Shown here in pieces: positions 7,765 to 16,863 of a stretch of 64,000 nt of DNA. The DNA is from Geothrix sp. GTDB taxonomy: Bacteria > Acidobacteriota > Holophagae > Holophagales > Holophagaceae. The notes under the pieces are model-generated. The model was given only the letters and a program-made list of their open reading frames with translations. It searched no databases and was not told the origin of the DNA. A program made the translations under genes and the position numbers. The number at the start of each line of letters is the position of its first letter. Position 1 is the stretch's first letter. The stretch is from assembly GCF_020622065.1 (NCBI RefSeq), contig NZ_JAHRYQ010000001.1:1961999-2025998 (forward strand), read 5' to 3'.

Positions 7765-8874
7765 CTACCCTTTCCCGTGGGCCTTCATCTCCACCAGGCG
7801 CTTGGCCTCGCGCCGGATCAGCTCGGGCACATTGCGGTCCTTCATCAGCAGCTTCATGTCGCTGTCGATCAGGCGCTTGAAGTGCGTCATCGCCACGGGC
7901 AGGGGCGTGCGGGGATTCATGACCAGGGCCTTGGTGATGGGGTATTTCTTCATCCACTCACGGCTGTTGGAGATGATGCGCAGCACCTCCTCGTTCACGG
8001 TGCGCATCTGGGCGATGTAGGCGATCTCGGATTCGGTGATGCGGCCGTTGCGGATGACATTGACCTGGATGAGGCGGTTGGCTTCGCGGATGAGGATGGC
8101 GCGCTCCTCCTTGCCCCCCTTGATGGCCAGCATGATCTTCTGGTTGGTGCTGAGCTTGGTGATGCGCTGGGTGACCGTAAGGTTGATCTCCTGGCCATCC
8201 TCGTGCACCAGGGGCTTCTGCGCGAGGAGGCGGCGTTCGGCGGCCTGTTCCTCGGATTCGATCTCCGCGTCCGCCTCCTCCTGCGACTTGGTCTTGGGCA
8301 GGGGCAGCTCGGACCAGGCCCGGTCCAGCTTTCCCGCCTCGACCTCGTTGATGATCTCCAGGCGGTCCTTCTTGACCTCCTCGGGGATGAGGCGCAGCAC
8401 TTCGTAGCGGTATTCATTCACCCGCCGCTTGATGACATATTCGCCCTCCGGGTGCTCCTCCAGCAGGTCGAGGATGTGCGGGCGTTCGATCCACATCACC
8501 TGGTTGTTCAGCACGATCTCGAGCACGGAGCCTGGCAGGCTCGGCACCGAGGCCTCGACGATCTCCGAGGTGAGCGAGGGGTTGAGGAGGGCCGCCTCGA
8601 GCAGGGCCGGCTCCTTGCGGTGGCAGAGCACCAGCTGCAGGGGCCGCGGCGGCTCCACGGGCTCCAGCAGCAGGCCGGCGAGCATGGACTCGGGCATGGT
8701 GGCGAAAAAGCCGAGGGCCCGGGCCGCGTGGGGCGTCTCCTCCAGGCCCACATGGGCCAGGGCCTGGAGCAGGTCCTTGGCGGGGACCGGCAGGCTCCCG
8801 CCGACCAGGGCCACCACCATGGGCTCGGGGAGGGTGCCCTGGAGGAACCGTTCGACGATGGGGTGCATGCTCAT
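7765..8874 (-). CDS. Conserved hypothetical, HEAT-like helical repeat protein
   Basis: A 369-residue soluble protein. The N-terminal two thirds consist of short paired helices (for example RPLQLVLCHRKEPALLEAAL and GSVLEIVLNNQVMWIE), which look like HEAT-type repeats. A charged linker lies near 200-215. The C-terminal part has NQKIMLAIKGGKEERAILIREA and TKALVMNPRTPLPVAM, again repeat-like. It is the last gene of the operon with the RodZ-like, MoxR and regulator genes; its ATG overlaps the RodZ-like stop. Probably a scaffold or adaptor; function unknown. Confidence 0.65.
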   Translation of the reverse strand: MSMHPIVERFLQGTLPEPMVVALVGGSLPVPAKDLLQALAHVGLEETPHAARALGFFATMPESMLAGLLLEPVEPPRPLQLVLCHRKEPALLEAALLNPSLTSEIVEASVPSLPGSVLEIVLNNQVMWIERPHILDLLEEHPEGEYVIKRRVNEYRYEVLRLIPEEVKKDRLEIINEVEAGKLDRAWSELPLPKTKSQEEADAEIESEEQAAERRLLAQKPLVHEDGQEINLTVTQRITKLSTNQKIMLAIKGGKEERAILIREANRLIQVNVIRNGRITESEIAYIAQMRTVNEEVLRIISNSREWMKKYPITKALVMNPRTPLPVAMTHFKRLIDSDMKLLMKDRNVPELIRREAKRLVEMKAHGKG

Positions 8875-9686
8875 GGCCGGGGTCCGTCCTCGTCATCATC
8901 GGGGGTCGCGGGTTCGGGTGGCTCGGTCGGCGGCGGCGACGGCCGGAGCCAGCGGCCCTCGGCGTCGAAGCGGCCAGTCCAGGCCTCGCCCACATTCTGG
9001 CCGTGGGGAATCCGCAGACCCGCCACCTCCACATTCACCACCCCGGCGTTGTCGAGCACCAGCGCGAAGGGCCCCTTCACCCGGAGCCGCCAGGGTTCGG
9101 ACACGCGAAGGGTGTGGGTCTGAGCCTGCTCGCCGGATTCGGGGAGGGGTTCGAGCCGCACCTCGCAGGTGTCCATGGACCGGAGGCTGATCAGCACGCC
9201 CTGTTCGTTCAGGGGGGCCTCGGGCAGCAGCTCGCCCAGCACCGGATAGGCCGCGGTGGAAGGCGGAGGAGGGGGCGGCAGCGCAGCCCTGGGCAGGGCG
9301 GACAGGTAGCTGGGCAAGGGCTTCCGCCCCAGGCTCGGGCCAGGGACCACCAGCCACAGCACCACCAGGACCGAGGCCGCGGTCAAAAGGCCCATGACGA
9401 CGCGCTCCAGGCGCTCCTGCCGTGGATCCGGCGGAGCCCATTCCTGAGCGCCGGGCACCGTCTGGAAGGCGTCGGTGTGGAATTCCAGGTCCACGCCGAG
9501 GCGCTCCGCCAGCTGGCGGGCCAGGGGGCGGGAGCGGCCCGGCGGCAGGGCCGCCCAATCGTCGGCCTCGATGGCCTCGATGTGGCGGATGGGCAGCTTC
9601 AGCTCCAGGGCCAGGATCTCGCGCGACAACCCCTTGGCCATGCGCGCGTCATGGAGGAGCTGGCCGACCGTGTCATCCCCTCTCAT
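8871..9686 (-). CDS. RodZ-like HTH membrane protein
   Basis: A 271-residue protein. Start at 9686 because its ATG overlaps the moxR stop (ATGA); the frame is open further upstream but lies inside moxR. Residues 5-65 form a Cro/RodZ-type HTH (LLHDARMAKGLSREILALEL, then IEAIEADDWAALP). A single transmembrane segment spans about 95-115, followed by a proline run and a periplasmic beta-rich domain like the RodZ C-terminal domain, then an acidic tail. RodZ links MreB to the envelope, but no mre genes are adjacent, so this may be a divergent paralogue. Confidence 0.72.
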   Translation of the reverse strand: MRGDDTVGQLLHDARMAKGLSREILALELKLPIRHIEAIEADDWAALPPGRSRPLARQLAERLGVDLEFHTDAFQTVPGAQEWAPPDPRQERLERVVMGLLTAASVLVVLWLVVPGPSLGRKPLPSYLSALPRAALPPPPPPSTAAYPVLGELLPEAPLNEQGVLISLRSMDTCEVRLEPLPESGEQAQTHTLRVSEPWRLRVKGPFALVLDNAGVVNVEVAGLRIPHGQNVGEAWTGRFDAEGRWLRPSPPPTEPPEPATPDDDEDGPRP

Positions 9687-10666
9687 CCCGCCCACCCCAC
9701 AGGCAGCTCCTTGAGCAGCCGGGCCAACTGCTCGCGCCGGTCGTTGCGGCTCAGGCGCCGCTCGTCCAGGCTGCCGCGGTGGGCCATGGTGTCGGCCAGG
9801 GTGCTCTGCAGGTCGTCCGGCGTGATGAAGTCGCGACCCTCCAACCAAGCCTCGGCCTGGGCCAGCCCCAGCCAGTGCTTGGCCGCGCGAGTGGAGCAGA
9901 AACCCCCTCCGGTGCGGATGCGGTCCACCATGCGCTCAGCATAATCCAGCACCGCATCCGACACCCGGACGGCCCGGACCGCCGCGCGGGCCTGCTTCCA
10001 GCCCTCGAGATCCAGGGCGGGGTGCAGAGTGTCCAGGCGTTCCGAGCCGGCTTCCCCCTTGAGGATGCGCCGCTCCGCCTCCCGGTCCGGATAACCGAGA
10101 TGGAGGGCGCAGGAGAACCGGTCGAGCTGGCTCTCGGGCAGGGGGAAGGTGCCCGCATGATCCAGCGGGTTCTGGGTGGCGATGACGAAGAAGGGGTCGG
10201 GGAGGCGATGGGTGCTGCGATCCAGGGTCACCTGCCCTTCCACCATGGCCTCGAGCATGGCGCTCTGGGTCTTGGGGCCGATGCGGTTCAGCTCATCCAG
10301 CAGCAGCACATGGCAGAACACGGGCCCCGGCTGGAAACGGAAGGACTGCTCCTTGGCGTCCCAGAGGTGCACCCCCAGCAGGTCCGAGGGCAGCAGGTCG
10401 TTGGTTCCCTGCACCCGCTGAAAGCTGCCGCCGAGGATGCGCGAGAGCCCCTTGGCCAGGGTGGTCTTGCCCACGCCCGGCAGGTCCTCCAGCAGCACAT
10501 GGCCCCCGGCGAGGAGGGCCGCGAAGGCCCGTCGGACCTGGGATTCCTTGCCCACGACCACGGCCTGCAGCGCGGCGAGCCCCGCCCGGGCCGCCGGACG
10601 GATGCCTTCGGGTGAACGCACCGGGGGGGCGAGGACGGGGGGAGGCTGGGGCGGATCCTGGATCAT
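9683..10666 (-). CDS. MoxR-family AAA+ ATPase
   Basis: A 327-residue MoxR ATPase with Walker A GVGKTTLAKG, Walker B LLLDELNRI, sensor-1 region FFVIATQNP and the MoxR-typical GTFPLPESQLDRF. Length is standard. MoxR proteins act as chaperone-like ATPases, usually beside a DUF58 and VWA-domain gene; neither is seen here. Instead it is overlapped on both sides (ATGA) by a response regulator and a RodZ-like gene, which suggests an envelope-related client. Confidence 0.92.
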   Translation of the reverse strand: MIQDPPQPPPVLAPPVRSPEGIRPAARAGLAALQAVVVGKESQVRRAFAALLAGGHVLLEDLPGVGKTTLAKGLSRILGGSFQRVQGTNDLLPSDLLGVHLWDAKEQSFRFQPGPVFCHVLLLDELNRIGPKTQSAMLEAMVEGQVTLDRSTHRLPDPFFVIATQNPLDHAGTFPLPESQLDRFSCALHLGYPDREAERRILKGEAGSERLDTLHPALDLEGWKQARAAVRAVRVSDAVLDYAERMVDRIRTGGGFCSTRAAKHWLGLAQAEAWLEGRDFITPDDLQSTLADTMAHRGSLDERRLSRNDRREQLARLLKELPVGWAG

Positions 10667-11919
10667 GGGGCCTTCCGGGGCACGGAGTCGGGATCTCCAT
10701 CTTCCAGAGGGATGCCATGTTCCCGCAAGCGCTGGGCGAGGCTTCGCACCGTCAGCCCCAGCCCTTCCGCCGCCGGGGGGAGCTCTCCGCCCGCTTCCCG
10801 CAGGGCCTTCCGCAGCAGCTCGCCCTCCGCCGATCGGGCCACGGCCTTCAACATGACCTCCAGGGTTCCGGGCGCCGGCCAGGGCAGGCGCAAGGGCGCC
10901 CCGTCCAGCCCGAGATCCGGGAAGGCGCGGATGACGGGCCCTTCGGAGAAGAGGACCGTCCGCCCCGCCAGCACCTCCAGCTCACGGAGGTTGCCGGGCC
11001 AGGCGTAATCCAGCAATTGGCGCTCGGCGGCGCGCTCCAGCCAGGGCTCCGGCCGGCCTTCGCGCCGCGCGGCCCGCGCGAGGAACAGCCGCGCCAGGAC
11101 CAGCAGATCCTCCCGGCGCTCGCGCAACGGGGGAACCTTCAGCTCCAGCGATCCAAGGCGCTGGGCCAGGTCCGGGGGCAACGCGACCTCGGCGTCCACG
11201 CCGGCCATCCAGCACAACCCCGTTCCAAGGGGGCCGTCCAGGGCCCGGACCAGGGGCCCCAGGGCCTCCCGCGACAGGTGGGCCAGGTCCGCCAGGTACA
11301 GGCTGCCGCCCTGGAGCAGCTGCAGGGTGCGTGGATCCGGCCCCTCGGGCCCCAGGGTCCCGGCGGCCAGGCTCAGGAAGGGTGCCACCGGATGACGCAG
11401 CGCATGGAGCCGGCGGGCGCAACGGCTCTTGCCAGCGCCGCGCTCCCCGCGGAAGAGCACGGGCAGGGCCGTGGCGGCCGCCCGCCCCAGGGCGCTCTCC
11501 AGGGCCTGCATGGGCGCGCCGTGGGCGATCCAGGGTTCGGCCGGATCCGGAGGTGGCGCACCCACCAGGGCCCGCAGGCGGTCCAGCAGAGCCAGGAACG
11601 CATCCAGGTCGAAGGGCTTGGGCAGGAAGTCGTCGGCACCGAGCCGCATGGCCGCCACGATGTCGCGGGGCTCTCCGAAGGCGGACATGAGGACCACGCG
11701 CAGGCCCGGCTGGAGCTGGCGGGCCCGCCGGATCAGCTCCAGGCCGCTCATGCCCGGCAGGCGCAGGTCGGTCACCAGCACATGGGCCGGCGCCGCCTCC
11801 AGGGCTCGCAGGGCCTCCTGCGGATCCGCCACCGCCCGCACCGACCAAGCCGAGCCCTCGAGGGCCTGGGTCAGCAGGCGGCGGAAGCTGTCCTTGTCCT
11901 CGACGAGCAGCAGATCCAT
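10663..11919 (-). CDS. NtrC-like response regulator with degenerate AAA+ domain
   Basis: A 418-residue protein. The receiver domain (1-120) is intact: acidic EDKD, phospho-acceptor in VTDLRLPGMSG, MSAFG, and Lys in LPKPFD. The central domain keeps a P-loop (GERGAGKSR), PPLRERREDLL and WPGNLREL. It lacks the whole segment that normally bears GAFTGA, and the Walker B strand reads LYLADLAHL, without the DE pair. A Fis-like C-terminal helix pair follows (about 365-405). It may bind DNA but should not drive sigma-54 open complex formation in the usual way. It lies 34 bases after aroDE and overlaps moxR. Confidence 0.82.
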   Translation of the reverse strand: MDLLLVEDKDSFRRLLTQALEGSAWSVRAVADPQEALRALEAAPAHVLVTDLRLPGMSGLELIRRARQLQPGLRVVLMSAFGEPRDIVAAMRLGADDFLPKPFDLDAFLALLDRLRALVGAPPPDPAEPWIAHGAPMQALESALGRAAATALPVLFRGERGAGKSRCARRLHALRHPVAPFLSLAAGTLGPEGPDPRTLQLLQGGSLYLADLAHLSREALGPLVRALDGPLGTGLCWMAGVDAEVALPPDLAQRLGSLELKVPPLRERREDLLVLARLFLARAARREGRPEPWLERAAERQLLDYAWPGNLRELEVLAGRTVLFSEGPVIRAFPDLGLDGAPLRLPWPAPGTLEVMLKAVARSAEGELLRKALREAGGELPPAAEGLGLTVRSLAQRLREHGIPLEDGDPDSVPRKAP

Positions 11920-11953
11920 GGGTAGACGCTATCAGGTATCGGCTCCTTGTGAC

Positions 11954-13321
11954 TTAGAGCGCCCCCCCGCAGCCTTCGATGAACCGCCGGCTCTGCGCCT
12001 CCGCCTGGGCCTCGAAGAGAGCGCTCCCCTCCACCAGCGCCAGACCCGCCTCCCGGGCCCAGAGGGCGAAGGCGGTGTCCTCCTTGTAGATCCACTCCAC
12101 GGCCCAGCGGGCGGATGGCCGGGCGGCTTCCAGCAGATCGCCGAAGGGCGCCGGATCCTCTGGCGCCATCCCCAGACTCGTGGCCTGTACAAGGCCCACG
12201 GGGCCGAAGGCCGCCACTTCGCGGGTCGTCACGGGCCGCTGACGCGAGACCTGGAGCACGGGCCGACCGGCGGCTTCCAGGCCCGCGCGGCTGGTGCGAG
12301 CCACTCCGCCAGCGCCGAGGAGCAACACGGGCCCCGGCACGAGGCTGGACAGCGCCTGTCCGAAGGCCTCCGCGTCTGTGTTGGCGCCCTGCCAGGGATC
12401 GCCGGGCGCCCGCCGCCAGAGGGTGTTGAGGGGCCCTTCCAGGCCGAGGGCCTGCGGCAGGTCGAGCTTGAGGGGTGCCGTGATGCTCAGACCCAGGACG
12501 CCGAGGGCCTCCAGGGCTGCCACCGCCTCCCCGGCCTCTCCGCAGGCCAGGGGCAGATAGAGGAGATCCTTGAAGGCCCGCTGGAACCGCGGGTTGTGGA
12601 AGGCCGGGCCCCGGGAGTGGAGCACCGGATCGCCGATGACGCCGCAGAGACCGTGTCCGGGGTGCAGGCGGGCGCAGCGCCAGGCCTGGAGCGTGGCCAG
12701 GGGGAGCTGGCCCGGGGCGGCGGCGGGGCCATCATCCGGCGCGGCATAGGTGAAGGCCCCGCCCCAGGCCCCCTGCAGGGCGCGGCTCGGGATGCCCTTG
12801 GGCCCCATGAGGAAGGCGGACAGGGCCAAGCCGCGGTCCCGGGCCCAGGCCAGGGCGGGCCGCAGGCGGGCGTTGTCTGCCAGACGGTCCGCCCAGCCCA
12901 CCCACTTGAAGGCCTCGCCTTCCGGCAGGTGCTGGAGCCGGGTCTCGAGGTCGAAGACACCGGGCGGCACATGGATCGAGCGCAGCAGCCGCACATGGGT
13001 CCGGGCGGCCTGGATCTCCACCGGTACGGGCAGGTCCCACTCCAGGTCCAGCCAGGCCGGGCGTCCCTTCACCGCTTGGGTTAGGTGGGCCAGGCGGCCT
13101 TCCTCGTCCTCATCAGGCCAGCGGCCCCCCTCGGAAACCCGGCGGCAGGTCACCAGACAGCGGCGCCTCAAGGCGTCCACCAGGGCCTCGGGGTCCGCCT
13201 CGGGGAACAGGTCCAGGCGCAGCTCCGGCAGGGCGTCTCCGGGCAGGCGCTTCGCGCAGGCCAAGGCCTCGTCCCAGACCGGGTGGGTGAGGGTGACGAC
13301 ATGGAAGGGAAGGGCATTCAC
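11954..13321 (-). CDS. aroDE: Fused 3-dehydroquinate dehydratase / shikimate dehydrogenase
   Basis: A 455-residue bifunctional shikimate-pathway enzyme. Residues 1-210 match type I dehydroquinate dehydratase, with RSIH carrying the active-site His and EAFKWVGW the Schiff-base Lys. Residues about 225-455 match shikimate dehydrogenase: HSRGPAFHN substrate loop, SITAPLK with the catalytic Lys, GANTDAEAF, and a LLGAGGVART nucleotide-binding turn. The same fusion order is known from plants and chlamydiae. It is the first gene of a minus-strand run with the regulator, MoxR and RodZ-like genes, 34 bases ahead of the regulator. Confidence 0.9.
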   Translation of the reverse strand: MNALPFHVVTLTHPVWDEALACAKRLPGDALPELRLDLFPEADPEALVDALRRRCLVTCRRVSEGGRWPDEDEEGRLAHLTQAVKGRPAWLDLEWDLPVPVEIQAARTHVRLLRSIHVPPGVFDLETRLQHLPEGEAFKWVGWADRLADNARLRPALAWARDRGLALSAFLMGPKGIPSRALQGAWGGAFTYAAPDDGPAAAPGQLPLATLQAWRCARLHPGHGLCGVIGDPVLHSRGPAFHNPRFQRAFKDLLYLPLACGEAGEAVAALEALGVLGLSITAPLKLDLPQALGLEGPLNTLWRRAPGDPWQGANTDAEAFGQALSSLVPGPVLLLGAGGVARTSRAGLEAAGRPVLQVSRQRPVTTREVAAFGPVGLVQATSLGMAPEDPAPFGDLLEAARPSARWAVEWIYKEDTAFALWAREAGLALVEGSALFEAQAEAQSRRFIEGCGGAL

Positions 13322-13502
13322 GGCAGGCCATCCTGAAGGGTCATCCTAACCTGCCCCGAGGGTCTATTTGGCCGATCTACCTGGCGGGGCGGACCTATAG
13401 GACCACCTTGATGACACGGTCCGGTCGGGGCCGGAACCGACCCATCTGGGGTTTTTCAACTAAAAAAACCGGCCACTCGCTCCATTCATTACCTACTCGT
13501 CT

Positions 13503-13514
13503 GCTACGATTCCA
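13503..13514 (+). promoter_or_regulatory. 12-base motif shared with the dehydrogenase promoter
   Basis: GCTACGATTCCA, repeated exactly at 16798-16809. It stands 46 bases before the Dcu ATG. It contains TACGAT, usable as a -10 element, here in TGCTACGAT (extended -10 form). No good -35 is seen. It may be a promoter, a regulator site, or both. Confidence 0.45.
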
Positions 13515-13559
13515 GCCGTCCCAGGTTTCAGCAGGCCTGGTTCAAAGGAGAACGAGACC

Positions 13560-14894
13560 ATGTCCCCAGCCTTCATGTTCTGGATCCAGTTCGTACTCGT
13601 GCTCACGGCCATCCTCCTGGGCATCCGGAAGGGCGGCGTGGCGTTGGGCCTCATCGGCGGCCTGGGCGTGGCCGTGCTGGTGCTCGGCTTCCGCGTAGCC
13701 CCGGGCACGCCCCCCATCGATGTGATGCTCATCATCCTCGCGGTGGTGACCGCCTCGGCCACCTTGCAGGTCGCGGGCGGCCTCGACTACCTGGTGCAGC
13801 TGACGGAGCGCCTGCTCCGAGCCCACCCCAAATATGTGACCATCCTGGCGCCCCTCTCCACCTTCTTCCTCACGGTCTGCGTCGGCACAGGGCATGCGGT
13901 CTACGCGCTGTTGCCGGTCATCTCCGATGTGGCGCTGAAGACCCGGATCCGCCCCGAACGGCCCATGGCCATCTCGAGCGTGGCCTCCCAGATGGGGATC
14001 ACCGCCAGCCCCGTGGCCGCCGCCGTCACCACCTTCCTGGCCATGGCCGCTAAAAACGGCCATCCCGTGGGCCTCTTCGACATCATCCGCATCACCCTGC
14101 CCGCCGGCATCATCGGCGTGCTGGCCGCCGCCGCCTGGAGCTTCAACCGCGGCAAGGAGCTGGACGAGGATCCCGAGTTCCTGGAGCGCATGAAGGACCC
14201 CGAGTTCGCCAAGGCCCTGGACGCCAATGTGACCACCCTGGGCATGGAGATCCCCTTCACCGCGAAACTCTCCGTGGGCCTCTTCTTCGCCGGCGTGCTG
14301 ACCATCATCCTCATCGCCATGAAGCCGAGCCTCCTGCCCCTGGTGAACGGCAAGGTCGTGCCCATGACCACCGTGGTGCAGATCATCATGCTGGCCTTCG
14401 GCTCCTTCATCCTCTTCGCCACCAAGGTGAAGGCACCCGACATTGCCCGCTCCAGCGTCTTCATCGCGGGCATGATCGCCGTCGTTTCCATCTTCGGCAT
14501 CGCGTGGATGAGCGAGACCTTCATCAAGGCCAATGAGAGCTACCTGGTGGCCAACATCAAGACCATGGTGCAGGTGGCCCCCTGGACCTTCGCCCTCGCC
14601 ATGTTCGCCGTGTCCGCCTTCGTGAAGAGTCAGGCCGCCACGCTCACCATCATGCTGCCCTTCGGCTACGCCCTGGGCCTGCCCACCCCCTTGCTGCTCA
14701 GCCTCATTCCCGCCAGCTACGCCTACTTCTTCTTCGCCTTCTACCCCAGCGACCTCGCCGCCATCAACATGGACCGCACCGGCACCACGCGGATCGGCAA
14801 GTACCTGCTCAACCACAGCTTCATGATCCCCGGCCTCATCGGGGTCAGCGTCTCGACCTGCGTCGCCTACGGGCTGTCGAAGATCCTGGGCTGA
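13560..14894 (+). CDS. Dcu-type anaerobic C4-dicarboxylate transporter
   Basis: A 444-residue polytopic membrane protein with about 10-12 hydrophobic segments. The region VASQMGITASPVAAA, the loop GTGHAVYALLPVI and the C-terminal PFGYALGLPTP with YPSDLAAINMDRTGT are typical of DcuA/DcuB exchangers, which swap fumarate, malate or aspartate for succinate. A good ribosome site (AAGGAG) precedes the ATG. It is monocistronic, followed by a strong terminator. The DASS transporter and tartrate/malate dehydrogenase nearby point to C4-dicarboxylate use. Confidence 0.88.
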   Translation: MSPAFMFWIQFVLVLTAILLGIRKGGVALGLIGGLGVAVLVLGFRVAPGTPPIDVMLIILAVVTASATLQVAGGLDYLVQLTERLLRAHPKYVTILAPLSTFFLTVCVGTGHAVYALLPVISDVALKTRIRPERPMAISSVASQMGITASPVAAAVTTFLAMAAKNGHPVGLFDIIRITLPAGIIGVLAAAAWSFNRGKELDEDPEFLERMKDPEFAKALDANVTTLGMEIPFTAKLSVGLFFAGVLTIILIAMKPSLLPLVNGKVVPMTTVVQIIMLAFGSFILFATKVKAPDIARSSVFIAGMIAVVSIFGIAWMSETFIKANESYLVANIKTMVQVAPWTFALAMFAVSAFVKSQAATLTIMLPFGYALGLPTPLLLSLIPASYAYFFFAFYPSDLAAINMDRTGTTRIGKYLLNHSFMIPGLIGVSVSTCVAYGLSKILG

Positions 14895-14903
14895 GAACTG
14901 TTT

Positions 14904-14944
14904 CCCTACGAAAAAGCCCCGCGGCCGCGGGGCTTTTTCGTAGG
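14904..14944. terminator. Bidirectional terminator between the two transporters
   Basis: A perfect palindrome, CCCTACGAAAAAGCCCCGCG and its complement, with A/T runs on both sides of the GC stem. It serves the convergent Dcu and DASS genes. Confidence 0.9.
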
Positions 14945-14952
14945 GGGAAAAC

Positions 14953-16716
14953 CTACCAGAGCCCCAGCACCTTCCACCAGAGACCGCCGAGCCCCACCCA
15001 GATGAGGATGTTCACGAGGCTCACGATGAGCCCCGTCCGCCACCAGGTGCCCAGCTCCACATAGCCCGTTCCGAACAGCACCGGCGCCGGCCCCGTCCCG
15101 TAGTGGGTCATGCCCGCGAAGAGGTTGCTGAAGAAGGCCAGCACCAGGGCCGCAAGCACCGGGGGCGCCCCGGCCACGATGGAGACGCCGAGGAAGGCCG
15201 CGTACATGGAGGCCACATGGGCGGTGTTGCTGGCGAAGAAGTAGTGGCTGTAGAAGTAGACCAGCGCCAGCACCAGGAAGGCGGCGATCCAGCCCTTGCC
15301 CGCCACCATGCCGCCCATGGTCTTGCTGAACCAGGGCACCATGCCCAGCTTGTTGAGGAAGCTGGCCATCATCACGAGGGCCGCGAACCACACCAGGGTG
15401 TCCCAGGCGCCGGTCTCGGCCTTGATGTCCTCCCAGTTCAGAACTCCGCTCAGGAGCAGCACCGCGAGACCCGCCAGGGCAGATGTGGTGGGATTGAGAT
15501 CGCCCAGCTGCTTCGCGAAGATCCAGAGCACCAGCAGCATCACGAAGACGCCCAGCATCATCCATTCCTGGCGCTTGATGGGCCCGAGGTCGCGCAGGTG
15601 GCCCTTGGCCATCTCCACGGCCTCCGGCGTCTCCGTGATCTCGGGGCGGTGGAGCCGGTAGATCAGGAAGGGCACCAGGAGCAGGGCCACCACGCCGGGC
15701 ACCAGGGCCGCGAGGGCCCACCCGCCCCAGGTGATGTTCACCTTGAGGTCGCCCGCGAGCTTCTGCGCCAGCGGGTTGGCGGCCATGGCGGTGAGGAACA
15801 TGGCGCTCGTGATGCAGTTCACCTGGTAGGCCGTCAGCGTGAGGAACGAACCCATCTTCCGGGCGCTGGCGTCACCCGGATTGCTGCCGTAGGCCCGGGC
15901 CAGGGACGCCATGATGGGCATGACGATGCCGCCGCCCCGGGCGGTGTTGCTGGGAATGGCCGGCGCCAGCACCAGGTCCGTAGCGGCCAGGCCGTAGCTG
16001 AGTCCCAGGGTCCGCTTGCCGAGCAGGGCCATGAAGGTATAGGCGATGCGGGCGCCGAGGCCTGTCTTGATGAAACCGCGGGAGATGAAGAAGGCCAGCA
16101 CGATCAGCCAGATGACCACATCCGAGAAGCCACTCATGGAATCCGCGATGCCGAGGGTGCCCGTCAGGGCCGTCACGGCGATGCCGATCATGGCCACCGC
16201 CCCCATGGGCAGCGCCTTGACGATGATGCCGATGATGGTGGTGACGAAGATGGCGAAGAGGTGCAGCCCCTTCACCCAGTCGGCCTTCCGCTTGGTCTCG
16301 GCATCCCCTTTGGCCTTGGCCTCGGTTTCAGCCTTCACCTTCGCATCGGCCTCCACCTTCGCTTTGGCCTCGGCCTCGGCCCTGGCCTTGGCTTCGGCCT
16401 CCACCTTCACCTTGGCCTCCAGCTGAGCCTTGGTCAGTGGCTTGGCCGGGGTCGGCATCTGGGCCGATGCCGGAGTCGGCGCAGCCACCGCCGAAACAGG
16501 CTTGGTCGGGGGCTTGACGGACGCTCCCGGAGCGGGCTTAGCCGCCGCGGGCTGGCCCGCGAAGAGTTTGGCATCCGGCACGGACATCAGGCGAGGCAAT
16601 CCAAAATACAGGAGCAGACCCAGGAGGGCGGTCGCGAGGGTTGGCACCAGCCTGGCGCCCTGCCAGCCGGACGAACCTCCGGCTGGGGCCGTTCCGGAAA
16701 CGGGTTCATGGCTCAT
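14953..16716 (-). CDS. DASS-family dicarboxylate transporter with inserted Lys/Glu/Ala segment
   Basis: A 587-residue protein. The transport core (from [14 protein letters not shown], about residue 147) matches the CitT/TtdT branch of the divalent anion:sodium symporter family: [28 protein letters not shown] and [13 protein letters not shown] are visible. The first hydrophobic segment (about 25-43) is separated from the core by about 100 residues: a Pro/Ala stretch, then a run of [14 protein letters not shown] repeats likely to form a long charged helix. Most homologues have a short loop there. It is divergent from the dehydrogenase gene, so import and oxidation of tartrate or malate are probably linked. 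Confidence 0.85.
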   Translation of the reverse strand: MSHEPVSGTAPAGGSSGWQGARLVPTLATALLGLLLYFGLPRLMSVPDAKLFAGQPAAAKPAPGASVKPPTKPVSAVAAPTPASAQMPTPAKPLTKAQLEAKVKVEAEAKARAEAEAKAKVEADAKVKAETEAKAKGDAETKRKADWVKGLHLFAIFVTTIIGIIVKALPMGAVAMIGIAVTALTGTLGIADSMSGFSDVVIWLIVLAFFISRGFIKTGLGARIAYTFMALLGKRTLGLSYGLAATDLVLAPAIPSNTARGGGIVMPIMASLARAYGSNPGDASARKMGSFLTLTAYQVNCITSAMFLTAMAANPLAQKLAGDLKVNITWGGWALAALVPGVVALLLVPFLIYRLHRPEITETPEAVEMAKGHLRDLGPIKRQEWMMLGVFVMLLVLWIFAKQLGDLNPTTSALAGLAVLLLSGVLNWEDIKAETGAWDTLVWFAALVMMASFLNKLGMVPWFSKTMGGMVAGKGWIAAFLVLALVYFYSHYFFASNTAHVASMYAAFLGVSIVAGAPPVLAALVLAFFSNLFAGMTHYGTGPAPVLFGTGYVELGTWWRTGLIVSLVNILIWVGLGGLWWKVLGLW

Positions 16717-16797
16717 AAGGAGCCTCCATGGTTAGGATGGGGTGGGATTTCGGTGCGTAGTCTACCCCTGAGTCGCATAGTGTGAAGAGGTATCTGC

Positions 16798-16809
16798 GCT
16801 ACGATTCCA
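16798..16809 (+). promoter_or_regulatory. Second copy of the 12-base motif
   Basis: GCTACGATTCCA, 54 bases before the dehydrogenase ATG, in the divergent region shared with the DASS gene. Identical to the copy at 13503-13514. Confidence 0.45.
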
Positions 16810-16863
16810 CCGCATTCGCACACCAATTAGATACATTTGCAGGTTTCTTCACAGGAGGACGCC

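Noticed and set aside
13542..14816. 424-codon minus-strand open frame opposite the Dcu gene
   Set aside because: Product is Gly/His/Asp-rich low complexity, typical of antisense of GC-rich genes; the plus strand encodes a clear transporter.
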